The notes under the pieces: generated by a model
Databases searched by the model: none
What the model saw: the letters and a program-made list of their open reading frames with translations, nothing else
Told to the model about the DNA's origin: nothing
Shown: positions 32,726-42,824 of the stretch, piece by piece
How positions within the stretch are numbered: the first letter of the stretch is position 1
How the letters are laid out: every line of letters starts with the position of its first letter
Assembly: GCA_039023545.1 (NCBI GenBank)
Contig: JBCHKQ010000002.1
Span: 1 to 64,000 of the forward strand
Length of the DNA stretch: 64,000 nucleotides
Source: Spirochaetia bacterium 38H-sp
GTDB lineage: Bacteria > Spirochaetota > Spirochaetia > Winmispirales > Winmispiraceae
Reading direction: 5' to 3'
Translations under genes and position numbers: made by a program

Positions 32726-34225
32726 ATGAAAAATTTTTTAAAATTTACCAGCATATCATTATTGCTGGTATTTAGTCTTATTTTATCGGCATGTAATACA
32801 GCGTTTATGGAGAGCAGTATTAGCGAAAATATGTTATCACGTTCTACATCCTATATTGATAGTTCAACAGCAAGATTATGGTTTGATAAATCGGAGGTGG
32901 ATTGGGCTGATGTGCACTATAAGATAAATGGCGGTAGCCAGATTAATGTCAGAATGAGTAAGGATGTTTCTTATTTCTGGTATGATGTTACAGGTCTACA
33001 AGAAGGTGATACTGTTGATTATTGGTTTACAATAGGTTATGTTTCTGGTGCTCAGGATACAGGTTGGTATTCTTATAAGCATAGTTTAAGTTCTCCTGCA
33101 CCTGCATCAACTTCTGATTCCTCTGCAACAAGCTTTGTTTTGGAAGCAGAGGATTTTGCCTATATGAGTGGTATCAAGACAGAGTCCTGCTCAGAAGGGG
33201 GATTCAATGTGGGTTGGATAGATGCTGGTGACTGGCTTGCTTACTCATCAATGTATTTTGAGGAAGGTGATTATCTTATAGAATATAGAGTGGCCAGTCT
33301 ATCCGGTGGTGGTAGGTTTAATGCGGATATGGATGCAGGTTCTGTGCAGCTTGGAGCGCTTGATATTCCTTCTACTTCTGGATGGCAGAATTGGACTACT
33401 ATTTCCCATACGGTACATATAAATGCAGGTAATCATGCTTTTGGTATTTATGCTTTATCCGGTGGTTGGAATATAAACTGGATAAAATTTACTTATCTTA
33501 GCGGAACGACACCTCCACCGTCCACAGGCGATTGGAGTCTTGTGTGGAGCGATGAGTTTGATGGAAATGGACTTAATACTGCTTACTGGACACCAGAAAT
33601 AGGTGGCGGCGGATGGGGAAATAACGAACTCGAATATTATACCGACAGAGCAGAAAATATTGTGGTTTCTGGAGGTTATCTTAACATCATAGCAAGAAAA
33701 GAATCATATGGAGGTAGACAGTATACTTCTGCAAGACTTAAGACTCAGGATAAGCTATATAAAACATATGGTAAGGTTGAAGCCAGAATAAGATTGTCAA
33801 AAACAGGTTCCGGATTATGGCCGGCATTCTGGATGCTCGGTAACAATATTTCTTCTGTTTCTTGGCCTGTATGCGGTGAGATAGATATTATGGAACACGT
33901 AAATACCGATTCTCTTATATACGGGACTATACATTGGGATGCTTCTGGTCATGCTTCTTATGGAGGCCATACACAAGCCGATATAACACAATGGCATATT
34001 TATACGATAGAGTGGGATAGTTCTTCCATAAAGTGGTTTGTGGATGGTACTAAGTATCATGAGGCCAATATAAAGGATAGTATAAACAGTACGGAAGAAT
34101 TCCACAGGCCTTTTTTTGTCTTATTAAATCTTGCAGTTGGAGGCGAATGGCCTGGTTTTACAATTGATGAGAGTGTGTTTCCTGTTACAATGTATGTTGA
34201 TTGGGTGAGGTGGTACCAGAAATAG
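32726..34225 (+). CDS. Lipoprotein endo-1,3-beta-glucanase (laminarinase), CBM56-like + CBM6 + GH16
   Basis: 499 residues. A lipoprotein signal ends in LILSAC, so the protein is lipid-anchored. Residues about 48-125 resemble a CBM56 beta-1,3-glucan-binding module (ARLWFDKSEVDWADVHYKIN, core WADVHYKINGG). Residues about 135-258 are a CBM6 (FVLEAEDF, GWIDAGDWLAYSS, NWIKFTYL). Residues about 270-499 are GH16, with the catalytic motif GEIDIMEH (two glutamates and the central aspartate) and the WPAFWMLG and LNLAVGGEWPG segments. It should cut beta-1,3-glucans at the cell surface. AAGGAG precedes ATG 32726. Its promoter carries a LacI-type operator, suggesting induction by substrate. Confidence 0.93.
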   Translation: MKNFLKFTSISLLLVFSLILSACNTAFMESSISENMLSRSTSYIDSSTARLWFDKSEVDWADVHYKINGGSQINVRMSKDVSYFWYDVTGLQEGDTVDYWFTIGYVSGAQDTGWYSYKHSLSSPAPASTSDSSATSFVLEAEDFAYMSGIKTESCSEGGFNVGWIDAGDWLAYSSMYFEEGDYLIEYRVASLSGGGRFNADMDAGSVQLGALDIPSTSGWQNWTTISHTVHINAGNHAFGIYALSGGWNINWIKFTYLSGTTPPPSTGDWSLVWSDEFDGNGLNTAYWTPEIGGGGWGNNELEYYTDRAENIVVSGGYLNIIARKESYGGRQYTSARLKTQDKLYKTYGKVEARIRLSKTGSGLWPAFWMLGNNISSVSWPVCGEIDIMEHVNTDSLIYGTIHWDASGHASYGGHTQADITQWHIYTIEWDSSSIKWFVDGTKYHEANIKDSINSTEEFHRPFFVLLNLAVGGEWPGFTIDESVFPVTMYVDWVRWYQK

Positions 34226-34283
34226 ATACTTATGTATGCCAGGATATAGTGTTTTTCTACCTGATTCTTAGTATATATATCTT

Positions 34284-34353
34284 TGCCAAAGGCAGGAGGA
34301 ACTGCGTATTCCTGCCTTTTTTCTTTGTGTGCGCAGTGACGACGTTCGGTATA
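34284..34353 (-). repeat. Dispersed hairpin repeat, inverted single copy
   Basis: TTGCCAAAGGCAGG, stem ACTGCG / CGCAGT, then GACGTTCGGTATA. A second hairpin, AAAGGCAGGA / TCCTGCCTTT plus T run (34288-34322), overlaps it and could terminate the laminarinase transcript. It lies between convergent genes. Confidence 0.85.
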
Positions 34354-34360
34354 AATATTT

Positions 34361-36091
34361 TTATTGCTTGTTTTCTATTTCCAAAGATTCTTTTAGATAT
34401 CCTGCCATTATTGCTATTGTCCTCTGTGTTTCTGCGAGATTGGGTTTAAAAAGACGGTGGTTTTTGATATCAAGGTCGTCCAAATTGGATAGTGTATCAT
34501 ATGCCTCTCCGCTTTTTCCCCATAGTATGCCCCCCAGAACCTTGCCCATAGTGCTTGCTGCATTCTGTACAGAAACAAGCCATTGTTCTATTTTTTTCTC
34601 CTCCTGTTCAAACAAAACTTCTAGTCTTTTTCTCTTAAGAACAGGCATTGCTATTTCTCTGGTTATTGCATTATATATTCTTCCCAGCTCGCCGTTGTCA
34701 GAAAATCTTGCTTCCAGTTGTTCTATGGTTTCTTTGATCCCCATCAGGATATTGTAAGATTCTGTAAATTTATTCTTGTTATCCTGTTTGTAGAAGTTGC
34801 CATCCAAGACTATTGTCTTTAGGGTAGGAACGTGCTTTGGGAAAAAGATTGTCTCGCCAAAGGTTTTAAGAAACATAAGACTTAGTGCGTGTTTACCTGT
34901 GTAGTCCTGTCCTGTGGCATTAGAATAATTTTTTATATCCAGCAGTGTTTTAACTCCCGTTATTTCGCACATTCTTTGGTATAAATCTTCTTTTTCCTTA
35001 TATGCTACAAAATCTTTAAAATCTGTGTCAAATTTTTCTCTCCAGTATCTCTTGGTTCTTGCCAGCCAGTCTTCTCCGCCAAAGTGTATACTTGGCATAT
35101 AAGAAGGGTTTTCTGTTATATATCTTACTATTTCTAGTAAAGGTAGCTCATGGGCCTTTTCTTGAAGTTCTGAAAAAAGTCCTACCAGTTCTGCATATAT
35201 CTCATTGTGTCCTTTTATTTCTGGATTCTTGCCAATTTCCAAATTATGTATAAATGTTGCAAGTATTCTAAAATAAGAAAGAGGAGGCACTTTTTCTGTA
35301 CTGTAGAGAATATTGACAAGTTCTACCAGTAAAAGCTGGAGTTCTTTGTTATCCCACATTATTGTCTGATTGGCACCAGCGTGTCCCCAGAAAGATAACA
35401 ATGGAGGAAAGGAAAAATCTATAAGGGCTTTTGTATAATAAAAAAATCCAGTGCAATCCTGCATGTTGACTCTAGCTTTGGGCGGTATATATGAGAAAGA
35501 TTCGTCTATGGCAGAGGAAAGTTCTTTTTTTATTGTTTTTTTTATATCTTGAAAGTTAAGAGATGGGGATTCTGTTCTTATTTTTTCTTCTTTCTTATAT
35601 ATGTCTCCCGAGCTCTCTAAATGGCTTTGGGCTTCCGGTATAAAAAATCCAGTAAGCAGAGCTATAAAAGCATCAGCATTTTTGTTTGTATAAACCGGCA
35701 ACATTTTTTTTCTTATTGCTGATATTATATCTGCTATTGTCTTTATATTGTCGTAAAGAAGAGGAGTAAATCTTTTTTCTTTGTAATTGAGAAGAAGAGA
35801 ATTGTTTTTATTGATTCTGGTTCTTATTCTTCCAAGTATTATCTGCTTGATTGCATCTTCTCGTTTTTTTATACCAAACAATGATTTTAAAAAGATTATG
35901 AGTTTTGTAAGTATAGAAAGCTTTTCCCAGACTTCTTCTATATTTTGCTCTTCCAAATGGAGTTCTTCTTGCGTTGCTCCTATATTGAAGCCCGCATCTT
36001 TTTCCGATTCTTCCATAAGTTTTTTTCTTAGTTCTTCCCGCTCTTGTTCTGATAGTTCTCTTGCGAGCATATTGAGTACAGGCACATCCAT
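34361..36091 (-). CDS. Uncharacterised 577-residue helical protein
   Basis: I do not recognise this protein with certainty; it may belong to a spirochaete-restricted family (possibly DUF5312). It starts MDVPVLNMLARELSEQER and has a very charged segment (about 15-45), a likely hydrophobic stretch KLIIFLKSLFGI (about 62-73), then long helical regions. IPPKARVNMQDCTGFFYYTK and SIHFGGEDWLARTKRYWREKF (core HFGGEDWL) are the most distinctive parts. No catalytic motif or signal peptide is seen. The start ATG 36091 is chosen because the upstream extension (to 36496) lies inside the divergent EF-G gene. The ribosome-binding site is weak. It is divergent from EF-G. Confidence 0.7.
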   Translation of the reverse strand: MDVPVLNMLARELSEQEREELRKKLMEESEKDAGFNIGATQEELHLEEQNIEEVWEKLSILTKLIIFLKSLFGIKKREDAIKQIILGRIRTRINKNNSLLLNYKEKRFTPLLYDNIKTIADIISAIRKKMLPVYTNKNADAFIALLTGFFIPEAQSHLESSGDIYKKEEKIRTESPSLNFQDIKKTIKKELSSAIDESFSYIPPKARVNMQDCTGFFYYTKALIDFSFPPLLSFWGHAGANQTIMWDNKELQLLLVELVNILYSTEKVPPLSYFRILATFIHNLEIGKNPEIKGHNEIYAELVGLFSELQEKAHELPLLEIVRYITENPSYMPSIHFGGEDWLARTKRYWREKFDTDFKDFVAYKEKEDLYQRMCEITGVKTLLDIKNYSNATGQDYTGKHALSLMFLKTFGETIFFPKHVPTLKTIVLDGNFYKQDNKNKFTESYNILMGIKETIEQLEARFSDNGELGRIYNAITREIAMPVLKRKRLEVLFEQEEKKIEQWLVSVQNAASTMGKVLGGILWGKSGEAYDTLSNLDDLDIKNHRLFKPNLAETQRTIAIMAGYLKESLEIENKQ

Positions 36092-36253
36092 GTTATAAGT
36101 ATAATTACTTTTTTCTAAGTTTGGAAGTAAGAAAAATATATGCCTCAGTTTACGTTTTACACTTTTATAAATCTCATATGTCTGTATATGATATATTTTT
36201 ATATCTTCTCTTTTTACTGCTATTGTGCTAATATACGACCTGCGAGGAAATAT

Positions 36254-38281
36254 ATGGACAGAAAACTTATACGTAATATTGGTATCATAGCCCACATAGA
36301 CGCCGGTAAAACAACTACCACAGAAAGAATATTGTACTATACTGGTAAGAGCCACAGGATAGGAGAGGTTGACAACGGCGAAGCTACAATGGACTGGATG
36401 GAACAGGAACAAAACAGGGGGATAACAATAACTGCTGCTGCTACAACATGTTTTTGGAAAGAACATCAGATCAATATAATAGACACCCCCGGTCATGTTG
36501 ATTTTACCATAGAGGTTGAGAGATCCCTGCGGGTATTGGACGGAGCTGTTGCTGTTTTTTGTGCTGTTGGCGGTGTCGAGCCACAGTCAGAGACAGTCTG
36601 GCATCAGGCTGATGAATATGCAGTACCCAGAATTGCCTATATCAACAAAATGGACAGGCTGGGAGCAAACTTTTTTGCAGTTCTTGATGATATGGAGAAG
36701 AAACTCGGTGCTAATCCCATGCCTATTCAGATTCCTGTTGGTAAGGAATCCGATTTTAAGGGGATTATTGACCTTATATCCATGCAGATGATTGTATGGG
36801 ATCAGAATTCTCAGGGACAGAATTACTCCTATGTTCCCATACCCGAGGATTACATAATTAAAGCTGAGGAATGGAGAGAAAGAATGCTGGATAATCTTTC
36901 CCAGCATTCTGATGAGATTACGGAGCTTTTTCTCGACGGACAAGAGATTCCAGAAGAGATGATACATTCCACAATAAGAAAATGTACTCTTGAGAGAACC
37001 GCTATCCCTGTTTTTTGTGGTAGTTCTCTTAAAAATATAGGAATACAGCCTATTCTGGATGCTGTAATAAAATATCTTCCTTCTCCTCTTGATTTGCCAC
37101 CTGTAAAGGCACATCATGTAAAAAAAGATGAGGATGTGGAAATCCCACAAACAGAGGATGGGCAGCCTCTAGGTCTTATTTTTAAAATACATGCGGATAA
37201 AGATGCCGGTAATCTTTGTTTTGTTCGTGTATATTCTGGAGTAATTAAGAGCGGAAGTGCTATTTTTAACGTAAATAAGAGGAAAAGAGAACGCGTTATG
37301 CGTATATTCCGCATGCATGCCAACAGGACTGAGGCTATGGACAGTATACGGGCAGGAGATATCGGTGTGATAGTAGGCTTTAAACTTGCCCAGACAGGAG
37401 ATACCATATCGTCAGAAGGACAGCAGGTGCTTCTGGAGAGGATGCATTTCCCTGAGCCTGTTATATCCATATCCATAGAGCCTAAAACACTTTCAGACAG
37501 GAAAAAACTCCTAGATGTGCTTAACACCATATCCACAGAAGACCCTTCTTTTTTCTTCAAAGAAGATGAGGAAACAGGAGAGCTTATAATATCCGGCATG
37601 GGAGAGCTTCATCTGGATGTTACTGTTACACGCATAAAAGACGATTTTAAACTTGATGTAAGGACAGGTAAGCCAAGGGTAACTTATAGGGAGACCATAA
37701 CCAGGGAAATTACTGTCACTGAGAACTTTGACAGGATAATTGCAGGAAAACAGCAGACAGCAGGCATTACGCTCACACTTCGTCCACAAGAAAGAGGACG
37801 TGGGAACAATGTAAAGAACCTTGTGAGACCCGGTCAGGTGCCTGATGATATTATGGATGCAGTCAAAAACGCATTGGAAGCATCTTTTTCCGGTGGAACA
37901 CTTATGGGATATCCTCTTACCGATGTGGAAGCAGAAATAGTCTCTCTTGATTATAATCAGGAAACATCTACGGATTTTGCTTTCGAAGCTGTGGCAAGTG
38001 CTGCTTTTGACAAAGCTTGCAGAGAGGCTGATCCCATACTTCTTGAGCCTGTTATGAAGCTTACAATAATCTGTCCATCAGAGTTTATGGGCGATGTTGT
38101 TAGCCAGATTACTGCCAGAGGCGGCCTAATCCACGGCATAGATTCGCGCGAAACAGTAGAAGAAATCCATGCGGAAGCACCCTTGGAGAAGATGTTTGGC
38201 TACATGACATCTCTTAGGAGCGCAACACAGGGGCGTGGAAACTTTAGTATGGAGTTTTCTCACTTTGCACCCAAGAAATAA
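36254..38281 (+). CDS. fusA: Elongation factor G paralogue
   Basis: 675 residues with all five EF-G domains. The G domain shows [16 protein letters not shown] (G1), [11 protein letters not shown] (G2), [16 protein letters not shown] (G3) and NKMDRLGAN (G4). Domain IV ([11 protein letters not shown]) and domain V ([27 protein letters not shown], core [12 protein letters not shown]) complete it. It moves tRNA and mRNA through the ribosome or helps recycle ribosomes. Spirochaetes often carry two diverged EF-G copies, and the lack of str-operon neighbours suggests this is the extra one, though that cannot be proven here. ATG 36254 has GAGG before it; earlier in-frame ATGs encode a non-family extension. 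Confidence 0.92.
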   Translation: MDRKLIRNIGIIAHIDAGKTTTTERILYYTGKSHRIGEVDNGEATMDWMEQEQNRGITITAAATTCFWKEHQINIIDTPGHVDFTIEVERSLRVLDGAVAVFCAVGGVEPQSETVWHQADEYAVPRIAYINKMDRLGANFFAVLDDMEKKLGANPMPIQIPVGKESDFKGIIDLISMQMIVWDQNSQGQNYSYVPIPEDYIIKAEEWRERMLDNLSQHSDEITELFLDGQEIPEEMIHSTIRKCTLERTAIPVFCGSSLKNIGIQPILDAVIKYLPSPLDLPPVKAHHVKKDEDVEIPQTEDGQPLGLIFKIHADKDAGNLCFVRVYSGVIKSGSAIFNVNKRKRERVMRIFRMHANRTEAMDSIRAGDIGVIVGFKLAQTGDTISSEGQQVLLERMHFPEPVISISIEPKTLSDRKKLLDVLNTISTEDPSFFFKEDEETGELIISGMGELHLDVTVTRIKDDFKLDVRTGKPRVTYRETITREITVTENFDRIIAGKQQTAGITLTLRPQERGRGNNVKNLVRPGQVPDDIMDAVKNALEASFSGGTLMGYPLTDVEAEIVSLDYNQETSTDFAFEAVASAAFDKACREADPILLEPVMKLTIICPSEFMGDVVSQITARGGLIHGIDSRETVEEIHAEAPLEKMFGYMTSLRSATQGRGNFSMEFSHFAPKK

Positions 38282-38294
38282 TTTCCTATAATTT

Positions 38295-38342
38295 TATACC
38301 GAACGCACAGCCCACTTATGTGGGCTGTGCTGCCTTATGGCA
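38295..38342 (+). repeat. Dispersed hairpin repeat, forward copy of a facing pair
   Basis: TATACCGAACG, perfect 10-bp stem CACAGCCCAC / GTGGGCTGTG around TTAT, then CTGCCTTATGGCA. It starts 13 bases after the EF-G stop. Confidence 0.93.
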
Positions 38343-38382
38343 GAAGAAGAGCAGAGTAGTGACACCTGTTCTTCTTTATATA

Positions 38383-38447
38383 TGCCACAGGCAGGAACAC
38401 CTGCGCTTTTTTATCGTACTACATATGGCGCAGGTGTGACGTTCGGT
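38383..38447 (-). repeat. Dispersed hairpin repeat, inverted copy abutting the thiC stop
   Basis: TGCCACAGGCAG, stem ACACCTGCGC / GCGCAGGTGT (10 bp), then GACGTTCGGT. The outer end runs straight into the stop codon of thiC (38448-38450). Confidence 0.92.
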
Positions 38448-39725
38448 TTATTTTATTTTTTCCTTTATTCTGTTGGTTCTGTTTACAGAGCACATTTTCC
38501 CGCACATTGTGCAGACAGCAGGATCCCGTGGCATAGATTCTTCTCTCATCTTGCCCGGTTTCTCTGGATCAAGCGCAAGCTCAAGCATTTTTTTCCAATC
38601 CAAATTGCTGCGAGCAATGCTCATCTCTTTGTCCCAGTTATCTGCTCCAGGAACGTGTTTTGCAAGGTCTGCCGCATGTGCAGCTATGCGGCTTGCGATT
38701 ATACCTTCTTTTACATCGGAAAGATCGGGAAGCTTTACATGCTCTGCAGGGGTTACATAGCAGAGAAAATCTGCACCAGATGCTGCTGCAATTGCTCCAC
38801 CTATAGCAGAAGTGATATGGTCATATCCCGGGGCAACATCAGTTACCAGCGGTCCCAATACGTAAAAAGGAGCATTGTGACATAACTTTTTCTCAAGAAG
38901 CATATTAGCTGCTATCTCATCAATCCTCATGTGCCCAGGACCTTCTATCATAACCTGGACTCCGGCATCTCTTGCTTTTTTTGTAAGCTCTCCCAGAACT
39001 ATAAGCTCTGATATTTGCATACTATCACTTGCATCATGTACAGCACCTGGTCTGCAGGCATCTCCCAAGCTAAGGGTGACATCATACTCCAGACAAATAT
39101 CAAGCACTTTGTCAAAGTTGGCAAAAAACGGATTTTCTTTACCTGTTATGTCCATCCATTCTGCTATAACTGCGCCACCTCTGGAGACGATTGGCATGAT
39201 TCTGTCTGCTGGTTTCATATGAGCAAGGACATTTTTTGTTATGCCTGCATGAAGAGTAACAAAATCTACACCATCCTCTGCATGAGTTTTTAGCATGCCC
39301 AGAAAGTCCTCCTCTGTAAGCTCCGGCAATTCTTTGCCCAGATTTTCCGCATCATATACGGGAACAGTCCCCACCATAAGGCTAGTATGCTCTATAAGAT
39401 TTCTCCTGAATGGCCTTGTATCTCCAGAACAGCTAAGGTCCATAACAGCATGTGCTTTGAGTTTTTCTGCAAGATCCGCTTTCTTTATTTCAAGCTCATA
39501 GTTGGGGCAGTCCTCTGATATTCCTAGGTTAACGTTTATCTTTGTTGTAAGACCTGCTCCTATTGCATAAGGAGAAAGTTTTTTGTGATTTTTATTAGCC
39601 GGCAAAACCACACTACCTTCTGCTATCTTTTCTGCAAGTTTTTCCGCAGATATTTTTTCTTTTTTAGCAGCTTTTTTCATCTGCTCTGTTATTATTCCTT
39701 TTTTTGCCTGTATAAGCTGTGTCAT
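38448..39725 (-). CDS. thiC: Phosphomethylpyrimidine synthase
   Basis: 425 residues, the shorter ThiC form of anaerobes. This radical-SAM enzyme turns AIR into HMP-P. Visible are VMDLSCSGD, VTLHAGITK, SRGGAVIAEWM, LSLGDACRPGA, VMIEGPGHM, LGPLVTDVAPGYDHITSAIG (core DVAPGYDHI) and the C-terminal cluster motif CTMCGKMCSV. The start ATG 39725 has GGAGG before it. Last gene of the thiamine operon, 30 bases after the ThiD2-ThiE gene; its stop is joined to a repeat. Confidence 0.96.
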   Translation of the reverse strand: MTQLIQAKKGIITEQMKKAAKKEKISAEKLAEKIAEGSVVLPANKNHKKLSPYAIGAGLTTKINVNLGISEDCPNYELEIKKADLAEKLKAHAVMDLSCSGDTRPFRRNLIEHTSLMVGTVPVYDAENLGKELPELTEEDFLGMLKTHAEDGVDFVTLHAGITKNVLAHMKPADRIMPIVSRGGAVIAEWMDITGKENPFFANFDKVLDICLEYDVTLSLGDACRPGAVHDASDSMQISELIVLGELTKKARDAGVQVMIEGPGHMRIDEIAANMLLEKKLCHNAPFYVLGPLVTDVAPGYDHITSAIGGAIAAASGADFLCYVTPAEHVKLPDLSDVKEGIIASRIAAHAADLAKHVPGADNWDKEMSIARSNLDWKKMLELALDPEKPGKMREESMPRDPAVCTMCGKMCSVNRTNRIKEKIK

Positions 39726-39755
39726 TTTTTCCTCCGTTATAATTTATAAGTAACA

Positions 39756-40862
39756 TTATTCCCAACTGTTTCGATTATTGCCAATTTTAAAATAAAGCGG
39801 CTCCGGTGAGTTTTTTGCTAACTCCTCAAGTGTTCTTAAGACAGATTGGGCTTTTTTTTCTATATCATCTGCCATGGTGAGCTCTGTAACCATTGCAATA
39901 CATCTTGCCCCATTTTTACAAACATGGTACATGTTATGTTCTTTTATCCCTCCTATTGCAACCCATGGGATTTCTGCATTTTCCGCAGCATATTTTACGT
40001 ATTCTGTGCCTACGGCATCACAGACATCTTCCTTTGTATTTGTAGAAAATACAGGACCTATTCCCAGATAGTCTGCTCCGTTTCTTATAGCTTCTTCTGC
40101 CTGTGCAGGAGCATGAGTGGATACACCAATTATCATATTTTCCCCAACAATGCTCCTTGTATCCTGTACCGGCCAGTCGTCCTGCCCCAGGTGTATACCA
40201 TCCGCCTCTGACATGATGGCAAGGTCTATATAATCATTCACAATAAAAAGAGCATTGTATTCCCGCGTAAGTTTTCTTATCTCTCTTGCTTCCTTTAACA
40301 TTATTTTTCTTGTGTATTTTTTTTCTCTGTATTGAATTATCTTCACACCTGCTTTAAGCATGGCTTTTACGACAGTAATATTATCTCTGCCACGAGAATA
40401 TTTACTTGCAGTAAGTCCATATATATTGTTGGTAAAATAGGACAGAACTTTCTCTTTTCTTGTTGTTGTAAGCCCTTTTTTACTTACATCGTAGAGACTG
40501 TATCGTATCTCCTGCATTACAAGAGCAATTTCTTCTTTTCCCAAGTTTCTAAGAGCTTCTTCTGCGCTACGCACTGCTTCTTCTGCACGACTTATGTTTT
40601 TTATGAAGCTCTGAGCATAGCTTTCTTTTTCTGCTCTTTTTACATGTTTTGTTTTACGGCTTATATCATGTAAAGAATCGCGATGAGAAAGCAAAAAAGG
40701 CTCTATAACTGCTACTGATTTTCTTAGCTTGTGACGCAACATCTTAAGCTCAGAAGCAAGCCCTTTATCCTCTGCAACAAAACGAGCAATATCTTCTGCA
40801 CATCTTATGCCCTCTGAAGCACGGTTTATATTAGCATCAATTATTCTGTAAAAATTATTCAT
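39756..40862 (-). CDS. thiE: ThiD2-ThiE fusion: HMP-P kinase plus thiamine-phosphate synthase
   Basis: 368 residues. The N-terminal part (about 1-150: FYRIIDANINRASEGIRCAED, ARFVAED, LRHKLRKSV) resembles ThiD2, the alternative kinase that makes HMP-PP from HMP-P. The C-terminal part (about 165-365) is ThiE: IIQYREK, LFIVNDYIDLAIMSEADGIHLGQDDWP (core GIHLGQDDWP), GVSTHAPAQAEEA, YLGIGPVFSTNTK and VAIGGIKEHN. ThiE joins HMP-PP to thiazole phosphate. The fusion would make a separate thiD needless. The start is ATG 40862, with GGAG before it. Confidence 0.9.
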   Translation of the reverse strand: MNNFYRIIDANINRASEGIRCAEDIARFVAEDKGLASELKMLRHKLRKSVAVIEPFLLSHRDSLHDISRKTKHVKRAEKESYAQSFIKNISRAEEAVRSAEEALRNLGKEEIALVMQEIRYSLYDVSKKGLTTTRKEKVLSYFTNNIYGLTASKYSRGRDNITVVKAMLKAGVKIIQYREKKYTRKIMLKEAREIRKLTREYNALFIVNDYIDLAIMSEADGIHLGQDDWPVQDTRSIVGENMIIGVSTHAPAQAEEAIRNGADYLGIGPVFSTNTKEDVCDAVGTEYVKYAAENAEIPWVAIGGIKEHNMYHVCKNGARCIAMVTELTMADDIEKKAQSVLRTLEELAKNSPEPLYFKIGNNRNSWE

Positions 40863-40904
40863 TTTTTTCTCCGTTGTTGTATCTATCCTGTGCAACTATG
40901 AGCA

Positions 40905-42047
40905 TTATCCCAGCAGACTTACTGTGTCATTGGTTCTGTATATTCCTTCTACCCAGTTTTGAAAAACCGGCTGGTGTCCTCTGGCTCTTATTGCATGGCA
41001 GACTTCTTTTACTCCTCTTGTATCGGATACCTCAAACTGTCCGGTTCCTTTGTTGTTCTCCGCATGACCTCCTACCTGAGTAATAGAAGCAGCACTCATT
41101 CTGGTAACCCCGAGACCTATGAGATTATCGCGTAAAAATGGCCTCTCTCGTGTAGAAAGACTTATCCCAACATGTGGTAAAAATATCCTGTATGCAAGTA
41201 TAATCTTTACCAAATCTTTTTCTGAGACTGGATTTACAGGCTCAAAGCCACCGCTATTGGGACGTATCCTGGGTACAGAAAGCCCCCATTCCACATCCGG
41301 ATAAGAAGAAGACAAAAATTTTGCATGCATCGCAGTAAAAAACACCTCCCTCTGCCACATTCCAAGCCCCAGGAGGCTTCCTATAGATACTGAGCGAAGA
41401 CCGGCTTTTGCTGCTCTCTCTGGAGCTTGCAACCTGTATTGATAATCATTTTTAGGACCTGAAGGATGAAAAACAGGGTAATCCTCCGGATGATAAACCT
41501 CTTGATAAAGAGTAAGATAATCAAGACCGCATGATACAAGCATCTTGTACTCTTCTTGGGTAAGAGGGTAGACTTCTATTCCTACAGAAGCAAAATATTT
41601 TACAAGAAGTTCAACAGCATCTTTTATGTATTCCGGAGAACTGTTATGTCTATCTTCTCCTGTGAGAATAAGAACATCTCTAAAACCCTGTTTCTTTATT
41701 GCTATAGCCTCTTTCTCTATTTCTTCAAGTTCCAATCTATGCCGTCTTATAGCAGTACTGTGGTTAAAGCTGCAATAAACACATTTGTTCACACAATAAT
41801 TGCTTATATAAAGAGGCGTATAAAGAGAAATGACCCTGCCAAAATGCCTTGCCGTTAGCCTGCTTGCATGTTTTGCAATCTCTTCTATTATGCCGGACGC
41901 AGCAGGAGAAAGCAGTTTAAGAAAATCAAAGTAATCAAGTTTATGCTTTGTAAGAACTGCCTTTACCTCTTTTTCCTTAACATCTGCAAGAAAAGAAGAA
42001 AAATCAAAATCCTTCCATTCTTCTATAAAATCTGCAAAACCAGACAT
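40905..42047 (-). CDS. thiH: 2-iminoacetate synthase (tyrosine lyase)
   Basis: 380 residues. This radical-SAM enzyme splits tyrosine into p-cresol and dehydroglycine for the thiazole ring, as used by anaerobes in place of ThiO. The cluster motif is CVNKCVYC (CX3CX2C, about residue 88). VLILTGEDRHNS, LTLYQEVYHPEDY and RPNSGGFEP are typical of ThiH. It starts three bases after thiG. Residues near the C terminus (GQFEVSDTRGV) complete the family pattern. Confidence 0.95.
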   Translation of the reverse strand: MSGFADFIEEWKDFDFSSFLADVKEKEVKAVLTKHKLDYFDFLKLLSPAASGIIEEIAKHASRLTARHFGRVISLYTPLYISNYCVNKCVYCSFNHSTAIRRHRLELEEIEKEAIAIKKQGFRDVLILTGEDRHNSSPEYIKDAVELLVKYFASVGIEVYPLTQEEYKMLVSCGLDYLTLYQEVYHPEDYPVFHPSGPKNDYQYRLQAPERAAKAGLRSVSIGSLLGLGMWQREVFFTAMHAKFLSSSYPDVEWGLSVPRIRPNSGGFEPVNPVSEKDLVKIILAYRIFLPHVGISLSTRERPFLRDNLIGLGVTRMSAASITQVGGHAENNKGTGQFEVSDTRGVKEVCHAIRARGHQPVFQNWVEGIYRTNDTVSLLG

Positions 42048-42050
42048 AAG

Positions 42051-42824
42051 CTACTCCAGTGAAGAGATAAACCCGGTAAGTGGACTGGAAGCTTCTGCTT
42101 TGTCCCGCACAGGTCCGAGTCCGGCAAGATATGCTCTTCTGCCTGCTCTAACCGCCTCGGAAAAAGCCTTTGCCATTTTCACCGGGTTTTCAGAAGATGC
42201 AATTGCAGTGTTTACAAGTACTGCAGCGCACCCCATCTCCATAGCCTCACAGGCTTCGCTTGGCCGTCCTATACCAGCATCTACTACAACCGGTACAGAA
42301 AGTTCTTCTACCAGCATAGCTATAAAATCCCTGCTTTTAAGCCCTTTGTTACTGCCTATAGGTGCACCAAGAGGCATGACAGCTGCAGCTCCTGCATCCT
42401 CAAGTTGTCTTGCAACAACTAAGTCTGGCATAACATAGGGAAGAACTACAAAGCCCTCTTTTACAAGCTGTTGTGTAGCAAGAAGAGTCTCATGATTATC
42501 CGGAAGAAGATATGTAGAATCAGGTGTGATTTCTATCTTAATCCAATTTCCGCATCCTGCAGAACGCGCAAGACGTGCAATACGAACAGCTTCTTCAGCA
42601 TTACGTGCACCGGAAGTGTTGGGCATAAGAACCACATTATCCGGCACATAAGAGAGGATATTATCCTCTGCAGACTCCGGATTAACACGTCTCAATGCTA
42701 CGGTAACAACCTGAGAGCCGCTTTCTGCAATAACATCAGGGATAAGCCTTCTATCTGGAAACTTTCCGGTACCTATAAATAATCTGCTGGAAAGGGTTTT
42801 TCCACCTACTATAAAATCATCCAC
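42051..42824 (-). CDS. thiG: Thiazole synthase
   Basis: 257 residues. It forms thiazole phosphate from DXP, dehydroglycine and ThiS thiocarboxylate. Visible are [35 protein letters not shown] (core [11 protein letters not shown]), [23 protein letters not shown] and [12 protein letters not shown]. The Schiff-base lysine lies in the KIE segment. The start is taken as GTG 42824, with AGGAGG five bases before it, overlapping the end of thiS. The GTG at 42830 is also in frame. Confidence 0.95.
   Translation of the reverse strand: MDDFIVGGKTLSSRLFIGTGKFPDRRLIPDVIAESGSQVVTVALRRVNPESAEDNILSYVPDNVVLMPNTSGARNAEEAVRIARLARSAGCGNWIKIEITPDSTYLLPDNHETLLATQQLVKEGFVVLPYVMPDLVVARQLEDAGAAAVMPLGAPIGSNKGLKSRDFIAMLVEELSVPVVVDAGIGRPSEACEAMEMGCAAVLVNTAIASSENPVKMAKAFSEAVRAGRRAYLAGLGPVRDKAEASSPLTGFISSLE

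Noticed and set aside
36092..36496. Upstream extension of the 34361-36091 gene
   Set aside because: The extension lies on the opposite strand of the conserved EF-G G domain and reads like shadow sequence.
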